A stretch of DNA of 16,983 nucleotides from assembly GCA_902496375.1 (NCBI GenBank), contig CABVAS010000014.1, positions 1-16,983 of the forward strand, read 5' to 3'. Within the stretch, counting starts at the first letter, position 1. Each line of letters starts with the position of its first letter. Made by a program: the position numbers and the translations under genes. Shown here piece after piece: positions 6,574-14,590 of this stretch. Source of the DNA: an uncultured Collinsella sp. (GTDB lineage Bacteria; Actinomycetota; Coriobacteriia; Coriobacteriales; Coriobacteriaceae). Under the pieces are notes generated by a model that saw only the letters and a list, made by a program, of their open reading frames with translations, searched no databases and had not been told where the DNA came from.

Positions 6574-6708
6574 TCGCCGAAGTCGTCATTCGCTCTATTG
6601 CTGCGAGCTACTGAATCTAGCAACCTCTGGCCAACCCATGCGGTTTCATGTCGTGATCCATATCGGCGCCGATCAATGCCCGTGATGCTTCTACTTGCAC
6701 CTTCTTTG

Positions 6709-7130
6709 GAGAGCACGAACGAGAGATGCGGTCTACAGACGACTGAATAGCTCCATCTGTTTTGCTTACAACAAAATGCGTGCCGAGCGCCTGCGGCATG
6801 AAGGAGGGAGTCTTCGCTTCGCCCATCTACTGGTTTGATATCACCGCGCAGGAGAAGGCCGCCATCGACCGCCTGTACGCTTTCGGTGCCACGGGTTTCC
6901 CGTTCACCAAGACGGCCCTTTTACTCGATAGTCACAGTGAGGGCGTCTATGATGCGGCGATCGCTATGTACAAGTCGACCTGTGCGTACTGCAAGTGGGA
7001 GGACCAGGGCATTGTCGCCATCAGCGGTATGACCGAGCGCGACAGCATGGCATCGTCGCCCAAGTTGAAAGAGGTGCGAGAGCTCGCTCGCAAGCTGGCC
7101 TAAGGACAAGAAGAACACATGGCAATCGGT
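6709..7130 (+). repeat. Direct repeat, copy 2 (internally deleted)
   Basis: Begins by the likeness of GAGCACGAACGAGAGATGCGG to 3581-3601, keeps the leader dyad and a pairing hairpin, then jumps from the ribosome-site purines (about 6810) straight to the equivalent of 3922. It continues to ATGGCAATCGGT (7119-7130), where likeness ends at the same base as in copy 1. Same orientation as copy 1, with the minus-strand DUF262/DUF6508 unit between. Confidence 0.9.
6798..7103 (+). pseudogene. Truncated second copy of the flavodoxin-family oxidoreductase
   Basis: Frame MKEGVFASPIYWFD... covers the last 97 residues of the 176-residue parent. The FMN phosphate loop and the cysteine cluster are gone, so a flavin enzyme cannot be formed, although the frame stays open. 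The ribosome site of the parent now lies inside the frame, leaving ATG 6798 without one. Of 14 base differences from copy 1, 11 are silent and 3 change residues (Ala to Thr, Thr to Ala, Glu to Lys). It ends in a trailing mini-frame, MAIGCIASI, that parallels the one behind copy 1. Confidence 0.8.
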
Positions 7131-7181
7131 TGTATCGCGAGTATATGAATAGGGGTGTATTCCCTCAAGTACCGTATAGAA

Positions 7182-7239
7182 CAATTTTTAAACGCAGAAA
7201 AATAACTGAAAACAAATTAATCTGCGTTAAAATATTGTT
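7182..7239 (+). promoter_or_regulatory. AT-rich imperfect dyad in the leader of the second ATPase gene
   Basis: Perfect 8-base arms AACGCAGA (7191-7198) and TCTGCGTT (7221-7228) extend outward with few gaps: CAATTTTTA (7182-7190) faces AAAATATTG (7229-7237). The centre is 22 AT-rich bases. TAAAAT at 7228-7233 is a possible -10. It ends 23 bases before the ribosome site GAGGGAAGG (7254-7262). It could be an operator for self-repression. Confidence 0.4.
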
Positions 7240-7268
7240 GAACAGAAATTCATGAGGGAAGGTTGCGT

Positions 7269-8558
7269 ATGCGTCGCAAGGCAGACGAGCTCCTTAGGGA
7301 ATGGCGAGACAAGGCTGATAGAAAACCTTTGCTGGTCAAAGGCGTGCGCCAGTGTGGCAAGACCTATCTGCTCAGAACGTACGCCCAGGATCTTTTCGAA
7401 TCGGTTGTCTACGTTAATCTTGAGAACGACCGGTCGGCGCGAGCGGATTTTTCGGGCGGTCTTGACCCTCATTCGATCGTACACGCGATCGAGGCTCGCA
7501 CGGGGCAGCGTATCGTGCCTGGCAAAACCTTACTGTTCATTGACGAGATCAAGGCATGCGAGGAAGCGCTCACTTCCCTTAAATACTTTTGCGAAGATGC
7601 TCCCGAGTATTACGTTGCGGCTGCTGGGTCGCTTCTTGGGGTTGCCATTAACCATCAGTCGTATTCGTTCCCCGTTGGAAAGACCGACTTGATTGAGATG
7701 ACTCCACTCGATTTCGAGGAGTTTCTCTGGGCGATGGGGCACGATCAGCTGGTCGACGAGATACGCTCATCATTCGAGTCAATGGGACCTCTTGCGCCAA
7801 GCCTTCATGAAAAGGCGCTTGGGCTCTATCGACAGTATCTTGTTGTTGGCGGAATGCCCGAGGCGGTCCAAACGTACATCGATGATCAGTCAATCATTGA
7901 TGTGGCCGAAAAGCATCGGATTATTCTCGACGGATATTCCGCCGACACCAATAAATATGCTGATGAACGCTTGAGCGCAAAGACGCGTGCGTGCTTCGAC
8001 TCCATTCCACAGCAGCTTGCCAAAGAGAATCGTAAATTTCAATACAAGGTAGTGCGAGCGGGGGGCAATGCGTCTCTCTTTGGAGATGCTCTCGACTGGC
8101 TTGTATTGTCGGGTACGGTGGCGCGCTGCAGCCTAGTCGGGCAGATCGAAAGCCCCTTAGAGGCCTTTGTTAACCCTTCTGCTTTTAAAATCTATCAGGC
8201 TGATACAGGGCTGCTCGTCTCCAAAGCCGGTGCTCAACGCGCCGATATTCTTGCCGGTATCGGTGGCACATTCATGGGCGCACTTACCGAAAACTACGTT
8301 GCCCAACAGCTTTCAGCCATGGGCTATCCGCTGCATTATTGGGCGCGAGACAATCGTGCGGAAATCGACTTTGTAGTAGAGAAACAGGGATGCTTGTCTG
8401 CGATTGAAGTCAAGGCGGGGGAGAACACAAGATCTCGAAGTCTGTCCTCGCTAAAAAAGACCCATCCAGGCGTGCGCCTTATCAGGCTATCGACTAAGCC
8501 CTTTGGAATGAATGATGGGCTTATGTCTGTTCCACTTTATGCAGCATTTTGTCTATAG
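7269..8558 (+). CDS. AAA family ATPase with DUF4143 (second, distinct subfamily)
   Basis: A 429-residue AAA_14/DUF4143 protein. Walker A is VKGVRQCGKT (Lys31, Thr32), Walker B is LLFIDEIKAC (Asp92, Glu93), and AAAGSLLGVAI (117-127) is the sensor strand. GGMPEAVQTYID (about 197-208) is the conserved linker of the family. The C-terminus has a complete PD-(D/E)xK-like core, RAEIDFVVE then AIEVKAG, so nuclease activity is more credible here than in the ATPase at 540-1775. It is not a recent duplicate of that gene: the two differ throughout. ATG 7269 is preferred to TTG 7263 because GAGGGAAGG ends only at 7262. It stands alone, downstream of the truncated repeat copy, and ends close to the topoisomerase operon that points toward it. 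Role unknown. Confidence 0.87.
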   Translation: MRRKADELLREWRDKADRKPLLVKGVRQCGKTYLLRTYAQDLFESVVYVNLENDRSARADFSGGLDPHSIVHAIEARTGQRIVPGKTLLFIDEIKACEEALTSLKYFCEDAPEYYVAAAGSLLGVAINHQSYSFPVGKTDLIEMTPLDFEEFLWAMGHDQLVDEIRSSFESMGPLAPSLHEKALGLYRQYLVVGGMPEAVQTYIDDQSIIDVAEKHRIILDGYSADTNKYADERLSAKTRACFDSIPQQLAKENRKFQYKVVRAGGNASLFGDALDWLVLSGTVARCSLVGQIESPLEAFVNPSAFKIYQADTGLLVSKAGAQRADILAGIGGTFMGALTENYVAQQLSAMGYPLHYWARDNRAEIDFVVEKQGCLSAIEVKAGENTRSRSLSSLKKTHPGVRLIRLSTKPFGMNDGLMSVPLYAAFCL

Positions 8559-8580
8559 GGATGATGCTGCTGTAATGCAT

Positions 8581-8617
8581 GGGACCCGGAGCGCGATGTT
8601 GCTGCGCTTCGGGCCCC
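8581..8617. terminator. Strong hairpin between convergent ATPase and topoisomerase genes
   Basis: Fourteen-base arms GGGACCCGGAGCGC (8581-8594) and GCGCTTCGGGCCCC (8604-8617) pair with two non-Watson-Crick positions around a 9-base loop. It lies 22 bases past the ATPase stop and 39 past the topoisomerase stop on the other strand, so it may end both transcripts. Only a short T-rich stretch follows on the plus strand (GCTGCTTTGT). Confidence 0.55.
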
Positions 8618-8656
8618 GCTGCTTTGTAAAACCATGACGGTTTGGCTGCCGCTGTT

Positions 8657-10897
8657 TTAGTCAAACAGACTCGGCATGTCGTTTTCCTTCATGAGGGCAC
8701 CGGCTGAGGGGAGGCTCTGCGCGGTGAACTTCTCGGCCGAGACGCCGGCGCCAAGGATTTCCTCGGTCGTGCCGACGGTGGTGACCGAGCGGCCCTTCTT
8801 GGCGGTAAAGGCCTGGACGCCCTGCGTGTTGGTGGTCGTCTTGGTCTTGAGCAGCGACGTGTTGAAGTTCATCAAACGATAGTCGCTCGAGACCAGCGCG
8901 ATGTCGCGATCTTCCTTGAGTACCTGGGCATACAGCAGCTTGCTGCCACCGTAAATGGCGTTCTTGAGGCGCTTGCGGTTGGTCTTGGTGACGTATCCAG
9001 AAAGCGCGACGCGCACCACGCGGCCGTTCTCAAAGACAAACAGCACGTCGGCCTTGTAGTCCTCGGGGTCGATGACCCAGATGACGCTCTCGTCGGGTTC
9101 CATCTCGAGATCGGTCGGCAGGTACGAGCCCAGCTGTGCCGACTTGGTATCCTCAAACGCCGCGACTTTGCACTTATACACCTGGCTCTTGTTGGTAAAC
9201 ACGAGCAGCTCGTGCGTATTGGAGGACGGGAACTCGATAAAGGGTTTGTCGCCGTCCTTGTACTTGAGCGTGGTCGCCTTCTTGAGCACGCGGTCCGTCA
9301 TCTTCTTAAGATAGCCATCGCGCGAGAGCATGATGGTAACCGGGTACTCCTCGACCTCGGGCTCCAGGCTTACCTCGATGACCTCGTGGGGCTCGATCCT
9401 GCCCGTGCGGCGCGGCATCACGTACTTCTTGTTGACCGCGGCCAGCTCGTCGCTGATGACCTTCTTGATGTTCTCCTCGCTGGAGAGGATCTCCTCAAGC
9501 TCGGCAATCTCGCCCTCAAGCTTGGCAATGTCCTTGGTGCGGTTGAGGATGTACTCCTCGTTGATGTTGCGGAGCTTAAGCTCGGCAACAAACTCGGCCT
9601 GGGTCTCGTCGATGTCGAAACCCTTCATAAGGTTGGGCACGACCTCGGCTTCAAGCTTGGTGCCGCGGATGATGGCGATGGCCTTGTCGATGTCGAGCAA
9701 GATCGCCTCGAGGCCGTGCAGCAGGTGCAGGCGCTCGGACTTTTTGCCCAGGTCAAAGTTAATGCGGCGACGCGTGGACTCAATACGCCACTTGACCCAC
9801 TCGTGCAGAATCTGGCGCACGCCCATAACGCGAGGGTAACCATCGACCAGCACGTTGAAGTTGCACGAGAACGAATCCTGCAGCGTGGTCGAGCGATAGA
9901 GCTTGGCCATGAGCTTGTCGGGGTCGACGCCGCGCTTAAGGTCGATGGCGATGCGCAGACCCGAGAGGTCGGTCTCGTCGCGGATGTCAGCAATCTCCTT
10001 GACCTTGCCCTCTTTGGAGAGCTTAACGATGCGTTCGATGATGACATCGGTCTTGGTGGTGTAGGGGATCTCGTAGACTTCGATGATGCGCTCTTCGGGA
10101 ATCCAGCGCCAGCGGGAGCGAATCTGGAAGCTGCCAAGGCCGGTCTCGATGATCTTCTCCATCTCCTCGCGGCGGTAGATAATCTCGCCGCCGGTCGAGA
10201 AGTCGGGCATGGGCATATACTCAAGCAGGTCGCAGTCAGGATCCTGCAGGTAATGCATGGTGGCAGTGCAGACCTCGTTGAGGTTGAAGCCGCAGATATC
10301 GGACGCCATGGCGACGCCGATGCCCTTATTGGCCGAGACAAGGATGTTGGGGAACGTGGTGGGCAGCAGGCGCGGCTCCTTCATGGCGCCGTCGTAGCTG
10401 TCGACGAAGTCGACCGGGTCCTTGTCGATGTCCTTGAAGATCTCGGCGCTGATGGGGGAGAGCTTGGCCTCGGTATAACGCGAGGCGGCGTAGCTCAGAT
10501 CGCCCGAATAGTACTTGCCAAAGTTGCCCTTCGACTCCACGAAGGGGGCGAGCAGCGCCTCGTTGCCGGTTGCCAGACGCACCATCGTCTCGTAGATCGC
10601 GGCGTCGCCGTGCGGATTGAGCTTCATGGTCTGGCCCACGATGTTGGCGCTCTTCTGGCGCTCGCCCTTGAGCAGACCCATCTTGTACATGGTGTAGAGC
10701 AGCTTGCGGTGCGAGGGCTTAAAGCCGTCGATCTCGGGGAACGCACGCGAGACGTTGACGCTCATAGCGTAGGGCATGTAGTTGACCTCGAGCGTCTGCG
10801 TGATCGGCTGGTCGGTGACCTCGGAGTGCAGGCCGATGACGTTCTCGGCGTTGACCTGCTTTTTCTTTGGCTGGTTCTTCGTCTTCTTCTTTGCCAC
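8657..10897 (-). CDS. DNA topoisomerase IV-type subunit A (GyrA/ParC family)
   Basis: A 746-residue breakage-reunion subunit of a type IIA topoisomerase. It pairs with the B subunit upstream to pass one DNA duplex through another, either unlinking chromosomes or relaxing supercoils. After a lysine-rich start, the winged-helix core holds the active tyrosine in AASRYTEAKLS (Tyr141, after Arg140). The quinolone-pocket helix reads NPHGDAAIYETMVRLA (94-109), with Ala99 where E. coli GyrA has Ser83 and Glu103 where it has Asp87. A coiled region rich in Glu (about 455-490) and a short beta-pinwheel follow. The GyrA box (QRRGGRG) is not seen, so topoisomerase IV-like activity is more likely than gyrase. 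GTG 10895-10897 with AGAGGA is the start. It follows the B subunit by 45 bases in one operon. Confidence 0.9.
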   Translation of the reverse strand: MAKKKTKNQPKKKQVNAENVIGLHSEVTDQPITQTLEVNYMPYAMSVNVSRAFPEIDGFKPSHRKLLYTMYKMGLLKGERQKSANIVGQTMKLNPHGDAAIYETMVRLATGNEALLAPFVESKGNFGKYYSGDLSYAASRYTEAKLSPISAEIFKDIDKDPVDFVDSYDGAMKEPRLLPTTFPNILVSANKGIGVAMASDICGFNLNEVCTATMHYLQDPDCDLLEYMPMPDFSTGGEIIYRREEMEKIIETGLGSFQIRSRWRWIPEERIIEVYEIPYTTKTDVIIERIVKLSKEGKVKEIADIRDETDLSGLRIAIDLKRGVDPDKLMAKLYRSTTLQDSFSCNFNVLVDGYPRVMGVRQILHEWVKWRIESTRRRINFDLGKKSERLHLLHGLEAILLDIDKAIAIIRGTKLEAEVVPNLMKGFDIDETQAEFVAELKLRNINEEYILNRTKDIAKLEGEIAELEEILSSEENIKKVISDELAAVNKKYVMPRRTGRIEPHEVIEVSLEPEVEEYPVTIMLSRDGYLKKMTDRVLKKATTLKYKDGDKPFIEFPSSNTHELLVFTNKSQVYKCKVAAFEDTKSAQLGSYLPTDLEMEPDESVIWVIDPEDYKADVLFVFENGRVVRVALSGYVTKTNRKRLKNAIYGGSKLLYAQVLKEDRDIALVSSDYRLMNFNTSLLKTKTTTNTQGVQAFTAKKGRSVTTVGTTEEILGAGVSAEKFTAQSLPSAGALMKENDMPSLFD

Positions 10898-10942
10898 GAT
10901 ATCCTCTTGAACTTCTTATGGGCCGTCGTTATCGATTTGCTG

Positions 10943-12940
10943 CTATTGCAGGTCCAGCTGGTCCAGGTATTCCTTGCCGTGCTCAGAGATATGGCGCTTA
11001 CGGCCTGCCTCGTCGTTGCCCAGCAAAAGGTTGAACATGGTCTCCATCTTGGTGACGTCCTCGGGCTCCACCTTGATCAGGCGGCGCGTCTCGGGGTTCA
11101 TGGTGGTGAGCCACATCATGTCCGGATCGTTCTCACCAAGACCCTTGGAGCGGTTGATCGAGCACTTTTGGTCGCCGATCTCTTTGAGGATGCCGTTCTT
11201 CTCGAGCTCGGTGTAGGCAAAGTAGGTCTTCTCTTTGCAGTTGATCTCGTAGAGCGGAGACTCGGCGATATAGACGTAGCCTTCGTCGATGAGCGTGGGC
11301 ACCAGGCGGTAGAGCATGGTGAGCACGAGCGTGCGGATGTGGTACCCATCGACGTCGGCGTCCGTACAGATGATGACCTTGTTCCAGTTGAGGTTGTCCA
11401 GGTCAAAGGCACCGAGGTTCTTGATCCGCTTGTCTTTGATCTCCACGCCGCAGCCCAGCACGCGCATGAGGTCCATGATGATGTCGGACTTGAAGATGCG
11501 CGGGTAGTCCTCCTTGAGGCAGTTCAAGATCTTGCCTCGAACCGGCATGACTCCCTGGAACTCGGCGTCGCGAGACGTGCGAATGGCGCCCGCCGCCGAG
11601 TCACCCTCCACGATGTAGACCTCGCGGCGGGTCTTGTCCTTGGAGCGGCAGTCGATGAACTTCTGCACGCGGTTGGCCATGTCGGTCTTCTGCTGCAGGT
11701 TTGTTTTGATACTCTGGCGCGTCTTCTCGGCGTTCTCGCGCGAGCGCTTGTTGATGAGCACCTGCTCCATGATCTTGTTGGCGGCGTCTTTGTTCTCGAT
11801 CAAGTAGGTCGAGAGGCGCTCCTTAAAGAATGCCGTCATGGCCTGCTGGATAAAGCGGTTATTGATGGCCTTCTTGGTCTGGTTCTCGTAGGACGTCTGG
11901 GTGGAGAAGCAGTTGGTCACCAGCACCAGACAGTCCTGGACGTCCTGCCACTTAATGCCGCTCTCGTTTTTGTTGTACTTGCCCTGTTGCTTGATGTAGG
12001 CATCGATGGCGCTGGTCAGAGCGCTGCGGGCAGCCTTCTCGGGCGATCCGCCGTTCTCGAGCCACGATGAGTTGTGGTAGTACTCCTGCATCATGAAAGT
12101 GCGCGAGAAGCACATGCAAGCAGTGATTTTTACGTTGTAGTCGGGCAGGTCCTCGCGATCGCGACCGCGACGGTCGGCCTCGATAAAGAAGGGCTCGGTA
12201 AGGTAGTCGGTACCGACCTTCTCGAGCACGTAGTCCTCGATGCCCTTGGGGTAGCAAAAGTCCTCTTCGGAAAACTCGCCATCGTCGCCCTCAATGCGCA
12301 GGCGGAAGGTCACGTTGGCGTTGACCACCGCCTGACGGCGCATGGTCTCGCGATACCAATCGTGGGGAATGCTGATGGAGGTAAAGACCTCAAGATCGGG
12401 GCGCCACTTGATGGTGGTGCCGGTACGGTCCTCATTGCTGGGCTCAATCTCGAGTGCCTTCTTTTTGGCACCGACGACCTTGCCCTTCTTAAAGTGCAGG
12501 GAGTACTTGTTGCCGTCGCGCCAAACCGTGACGTCCATGTACTCGGATGCGTACTGGGTCGCGCACGAGCCCAGGCCGTTGGTACCGAGCGAGAAGTCGT
12601 AGTCGCCGCCCTGGTTGTTATTGTATTTGCCACCGGCGTAGAGCTCGCAAAAGACGAGTTCCCAGTTAAAGCGCTTCTCGGAGGGGTTCCAGTCGAGCGG
12701 GCAGCCACGGCCGTTGTCCTCTACCTGAATGGAGCCATCGCGAAAGGCGGTAAGGGTGATGAGCTTGCCGTAGCCCTGACGCGCCTCGTCAACGGAGTTG
12801 GACAGGATCTCGAAGGCAGCGTGTGCACAGCCATCGAGTCCGTCCGAGCCAAAGATGACGGCGGGGCGCAGGCGTACGCGCTCCTCGTCCTTGAGCTGGC
12901 GGATACTGTCGTTACCATAGTTTGCGGTGTTTTTTGCCAT
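10943..12940 (-). CDS. DNA topoisomerase IV-type subunit B (GyrB/ParE family)
   Basis: A 665-residue ATPase subunit. The GHKL nucleotide site is intact: FEILSNSVDEA with Glu44 and Asn48, EDNGRG (74-79), GTNGLGS (119-125), and QTK (354-356), which reads the ATP gamma-phosphate. The Toprim metal site has EGDSAAG (445-451) and TDADVDGYHIRT (526-537); RSKGLGENDPDMMW follows. Its length suits ParE or short GyrB; the GyrB tail insert of some Gram-negatives is absent. The pair belongs to the divergent topoisomerase type I associate with Clostridia and Coriobacteriia, so parE/parC symbols are withheld. ATG 12938-12940 has only a poor ribosome site (GAGAG); AAGGAG lies 16 bases upstream. It is the first gene of the operon. 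Confidence 0.9.
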   Translation of the reverse strand: MAKNTANYGNDSIRQLKDEERVRLRPAVIFGSDGLDGCAHAAFEILSNSVDEARQGYGKLITLTAFRDGSIQVEDNGRGCPLDWNPSEKRFNWELVFCELYAGGKYNNNQGGDYDFSLGTNGLGSCATQYASEYMDVTVWRDGNKYSLHFKKGKVVGAKKKALEIEPSNEDRTGTTIKWRPDLEVFTSISIPHDWYRETMRRQAVVNANVTFRLRIEGDDGEFSEEDFCYPKGIEDYVLEKVGTDYLTEPFFIEADRRGRDREDLPDYNVKITACMCFSRTFMMQEYYHNSSWLENGGSPEKAARSALTSAIDAYIKQQGKYNKNESGIKWQDVQDCLVLVTNCFSTQTSYENQTKKAINNRFIQQAMTAFFKERLSTYLIENKDAANKIMEQVLINKRSRENAEKTRQSIKTNLQQKTDMANRVQKFIDCRSKDKTRREVYIVEGDSAAGAIRTSRDAEFQGVMPVRGKILNCLKEDYPRIFKSDIIMDLMRVLGCGVEIKDKRIKNLGAFDLDNLNWNKVIICTDADVDGYHIRTLVLTMLYRLVPTLIDEGYVYIAESPLYEINCKEKTYFAYTELEKNGILKEIGDQKCSINRSKGLGENDPDMMWLTTMNPETRRLIKVEPEDVTKMETMFNLLLGNDEAGRKRHISEHGKEYLDQLDLQ

Positions 12941-12994
12941 ACTCGCTCTCTCGGTGCTCCTTTGCTGCGTTTAAGTCATATAGATAGTCAAGGT

Positions 12995-13023
12995 AGCATA
13001 GCCCAGCCCACAGGCGATTCCAA
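12995..13023 (-). promoter_or_regulatory. Candidate promoter of the topoisomerase operon
   Basis: On the minus strand TTGGAA (13018-13023) and TATGCT (12995-13000) are separated by exactly 17 bases, each matching the consensus at four of six positions. The predicted transcript would start near 12988, 48 bases before the B subunit. Confidence 0.45.
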
Positions 13024-13035
13024 CCAACACGAAAT

Positions 13036-13064
13036 CCATCGAACAATCGTTCGGAGTTCGATGG
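13036..13064. repeat. Inverted repeat abutting the topoisomerase promoter
   Basis: Perfect 9-base arms CCATCGAAC (13036-13044) and GTTCGATGG (13056-13064) around an 11-base centre, with further partial pairing outside (CGAA against TTCG). It starts 12 bases upstream of the -35 element, where an activator or repressor dimer could bind. Confidence 0.55.
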
Positions 13065-13072
13065 AGATTCGT

Positions 13073-13109
13073 TTACTCGGACAAAACCGAGTCGGTGCTG
13101 TCCGAGTAA
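13073..13109. repeat. Nested inverted repeat with a repeated arm
   Basis: Perfect 10-base arms TTACTCGGAC (13073-13082) and GTCCGAGTAA (13100-13109). A second CCGAGT at 13087-13092 can also pair with ACTCGG (13075-13080), so one left arm has two possible partners. It lies 8 bases beyond the neighbouring dyad. No U-run follows. Confidence 0.5.
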
Positions 13110-13407
13110 GTTTGAAAGCGGTCGAATGCGTCCTGCTGCGTTTGCGGTTGGATGCGTTTGTCAAAAACACGCTATGCGGATTGTTGGATTGAATCGAACA
13201 TTGGGACAGGCGTCTCATTTTATGGGCCGAGGGCGTGCGTATATGAGTCTTTTTGGTCCATAGGGGATGCTGGGCGGTTGCTAGTTGGGCCACGGGTCAC
13301 TTCGCCGGCGCTGCTTTTCGCCATACGCTCATAGTGGAGGCCGATGCCACGGAGTCGACTTGGGACTCGGGCAATGGATGAGCTGTAAGCCGAAAGGAGC
13401 GGTGAGG
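13110..13407. other. Leader region of the lipoprotein gene, no gene seen
   Basis: The remainder of the divergent space between the topoisomerase operon and the lipoprotein. An open frame runs into the lipoprotein from 13285, but its residues look non-coding and it has no ribosome site. No convincing promoter pair was identified. Confidence 0.4.
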
Positions 13408-14424
13408 ATGATGAAGCCCATGACGAAGAAGCTGCTGTTAGGAATTCCCGCCGTGACGCTTTCGGCCGTGCTGGCTTGCACCCTTGCCGGTTGCGGCGGA
13501 AATGCGCCGAGTGGCTCGGCTGGCAGCTCGGGCGGCGGCAGTGCTCCCGTAGAGAAGAAGGCCTATGATTCGCAGACGGTCGAGGTGGCTGGCATAACCT
13601 ATGAGTCGGTAGCCCACGGTACGTTCTATCGCGGCGACGCTAAGCTGCAGGACGGCTTTTACCTGCACGTCAAGATCACCAACAACAATGCAAAGAACAG
13701 GACGTTTGACTTCTTTAACGTGCATGCTGCCCAGGGCGATCTTGAGGCAGGCGACCCGTTGTTTACTTCCGGCAAGGCGGCCGTGCTCGACTACGTTGCA
13801 AGCGAGGCTCCCGATGAGCTTCACGAGGGCATCGATCTTTCCAAGAGGCCAGATATCGGTCCGGGCGAGACTGTTGAGTACGTGTATTTCTGGGCACCCA
13901 AGACGGCGTACTACGGGCCCATCACTGTCGAGTTCGTAGACGCTAACGCCCCCGCCAAGAATCATGAGGCCATGCACTTTGACACCACGGACTGCGAGAC
14001 CAAGGAGTTCAAGGCGGCCGGCGGTGTGGCCGATTCTGGTGACGCGGCCAATATGACCGGCATCGATTGCGCATCGTACAGTATCGAGGCCGCCGATGGG
14101 TACACGTTGGATTCGTCCAACGAAGAGCGCGAAAAGGCAGACTTCTTCCACGACGAGACTGGAGGACGCCTGAACATCAGCATCTTCCCGCGTTCGCCGG
14201 AGGAAGAGGTTGCAAGCCTAGAGCAGGTCTACGAAGGCAAGGAGACGACAACCGACCAGGTCGAGTACAACGGCATAACGTGGCTGCGCTTTACCGGTCC
14301 CGACAACGGCCATACGTTGTTTGCGACGGCTCCCGCAACGGGTGAAACCGTCCGCGTGTCGATTGGCTGGAAGATCGATTGGGACGCCGCCGTGCCCATG
14401 ATGGAAGCGCTAAAGCTCAAGTAG
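13408..14424 (+). CDS. Secreted lipoprotein with a DUF5067-like domain
   Basis: A 338-residue lipoprotein. The signal (KKLLLGIPAVTLSAVLACT) ends in the lipobox LAGC, with Cys29 the lipid-modified residue. A flexible Gly/Ser linker follows, after which residues about 45-195 look like the immunoglobulin-like fold of DUF5067/DUF4352-type lipoproteins (YLHVKITNNNAKNRTFDFF and GPGETVEYVYFW). The last 110 residues form a second domain I cannot name, resembling a small alpha/beta module (YNGITWLRFTGPDN, ETVRVSIGWK). ATG 13408 is eight bases after AAAGGAG; the longer frame from 13285 has no ribosome site. It is a single gene ended by a strong terminator. A surface role such as binding or sensing is inferred. 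Confidence 0.8.
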   Translation: MMKPMTKKLLLGIPAVTLSAVLACTLAGCGGNAPSGSAGSSGGGSAPVEKKAYDSQTVEVAGITYESVAHGTFYRGDAKLQDGFYLHVKITNNNAKNRTFDFFNVHAAQGDLEAGDPLFTSGKAAVLDYVASEAPDELHEGIDLSKRPDIGPGETVEYVYFWAPKTAYYGPITVEFVDANAPAKNHEAMHFDTTDCETKEFKAAGGVADSGDAANMTGIDCASYSIEAADGYTLDSSNEEREKADFFHDETGGRLNISIFPRSPEEEVASLEQVYEGKETTTDQVEYNGITWLRFTGPDNGHTLFATAPATGETVRVSIGWKIDWDAAVPMMEALKLK

Positions 14425-14451
14425 CGCTGTGATTCCCATGTCAGGCGACTC

Positions 14452-14487
14452 AGGGCTGGCTCCGAGTTATCGGGGTCAGCCCTTTTT
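14452..14487 (+). terminator. Intrinsic terminator of the lipoprotein gene
   Basis: Arms GGGCTGGCTCCG (14453-14464) and CGGGGTCAGCCC (14471-14482) pair along 12 positions, two of them G-U, around AGTTAT, followed directly by TTTTT. It begins 28 bases past the stop codon: a textbook rho-independent terminator. Confidence 0.9.
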
Positions 14488-14590
14488 GATGTTCGATGAG
14501 CAGGGCCAGTGCCTCGCGCGGTTTCGGGTACAGCGGGGCACCGTGCGCGCAATGACAGACATGATTTTCACAATGATATGTAACTAGGAG

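Noticed and set aside
9212..12070. A 952-codon open frame on the plus strand
   Set aside because: It lies fully antisense to both topoisomerase genes and their gap. Its residues are a monotonous mix of Leu, Val, Asp, Gly and Ala with no domain; open antisense frames are common in GC-rich genes with this codon bias.
12074..13192. A 372-codon plus-strand frame continuing past the topoisomerase B gene
   Set aside because: Antisense to the B subunit for most of its length and without motifs or a ribosome site; the rest crosses the palindromes.
14488..14590. Minus-strand peptide-like frame (GAPLYPKPREALALLIEHQKG)
   Set aside because: It has no start codon or ribosome site and its end runs through the lipoprotein's terminator, so chance is more likely.
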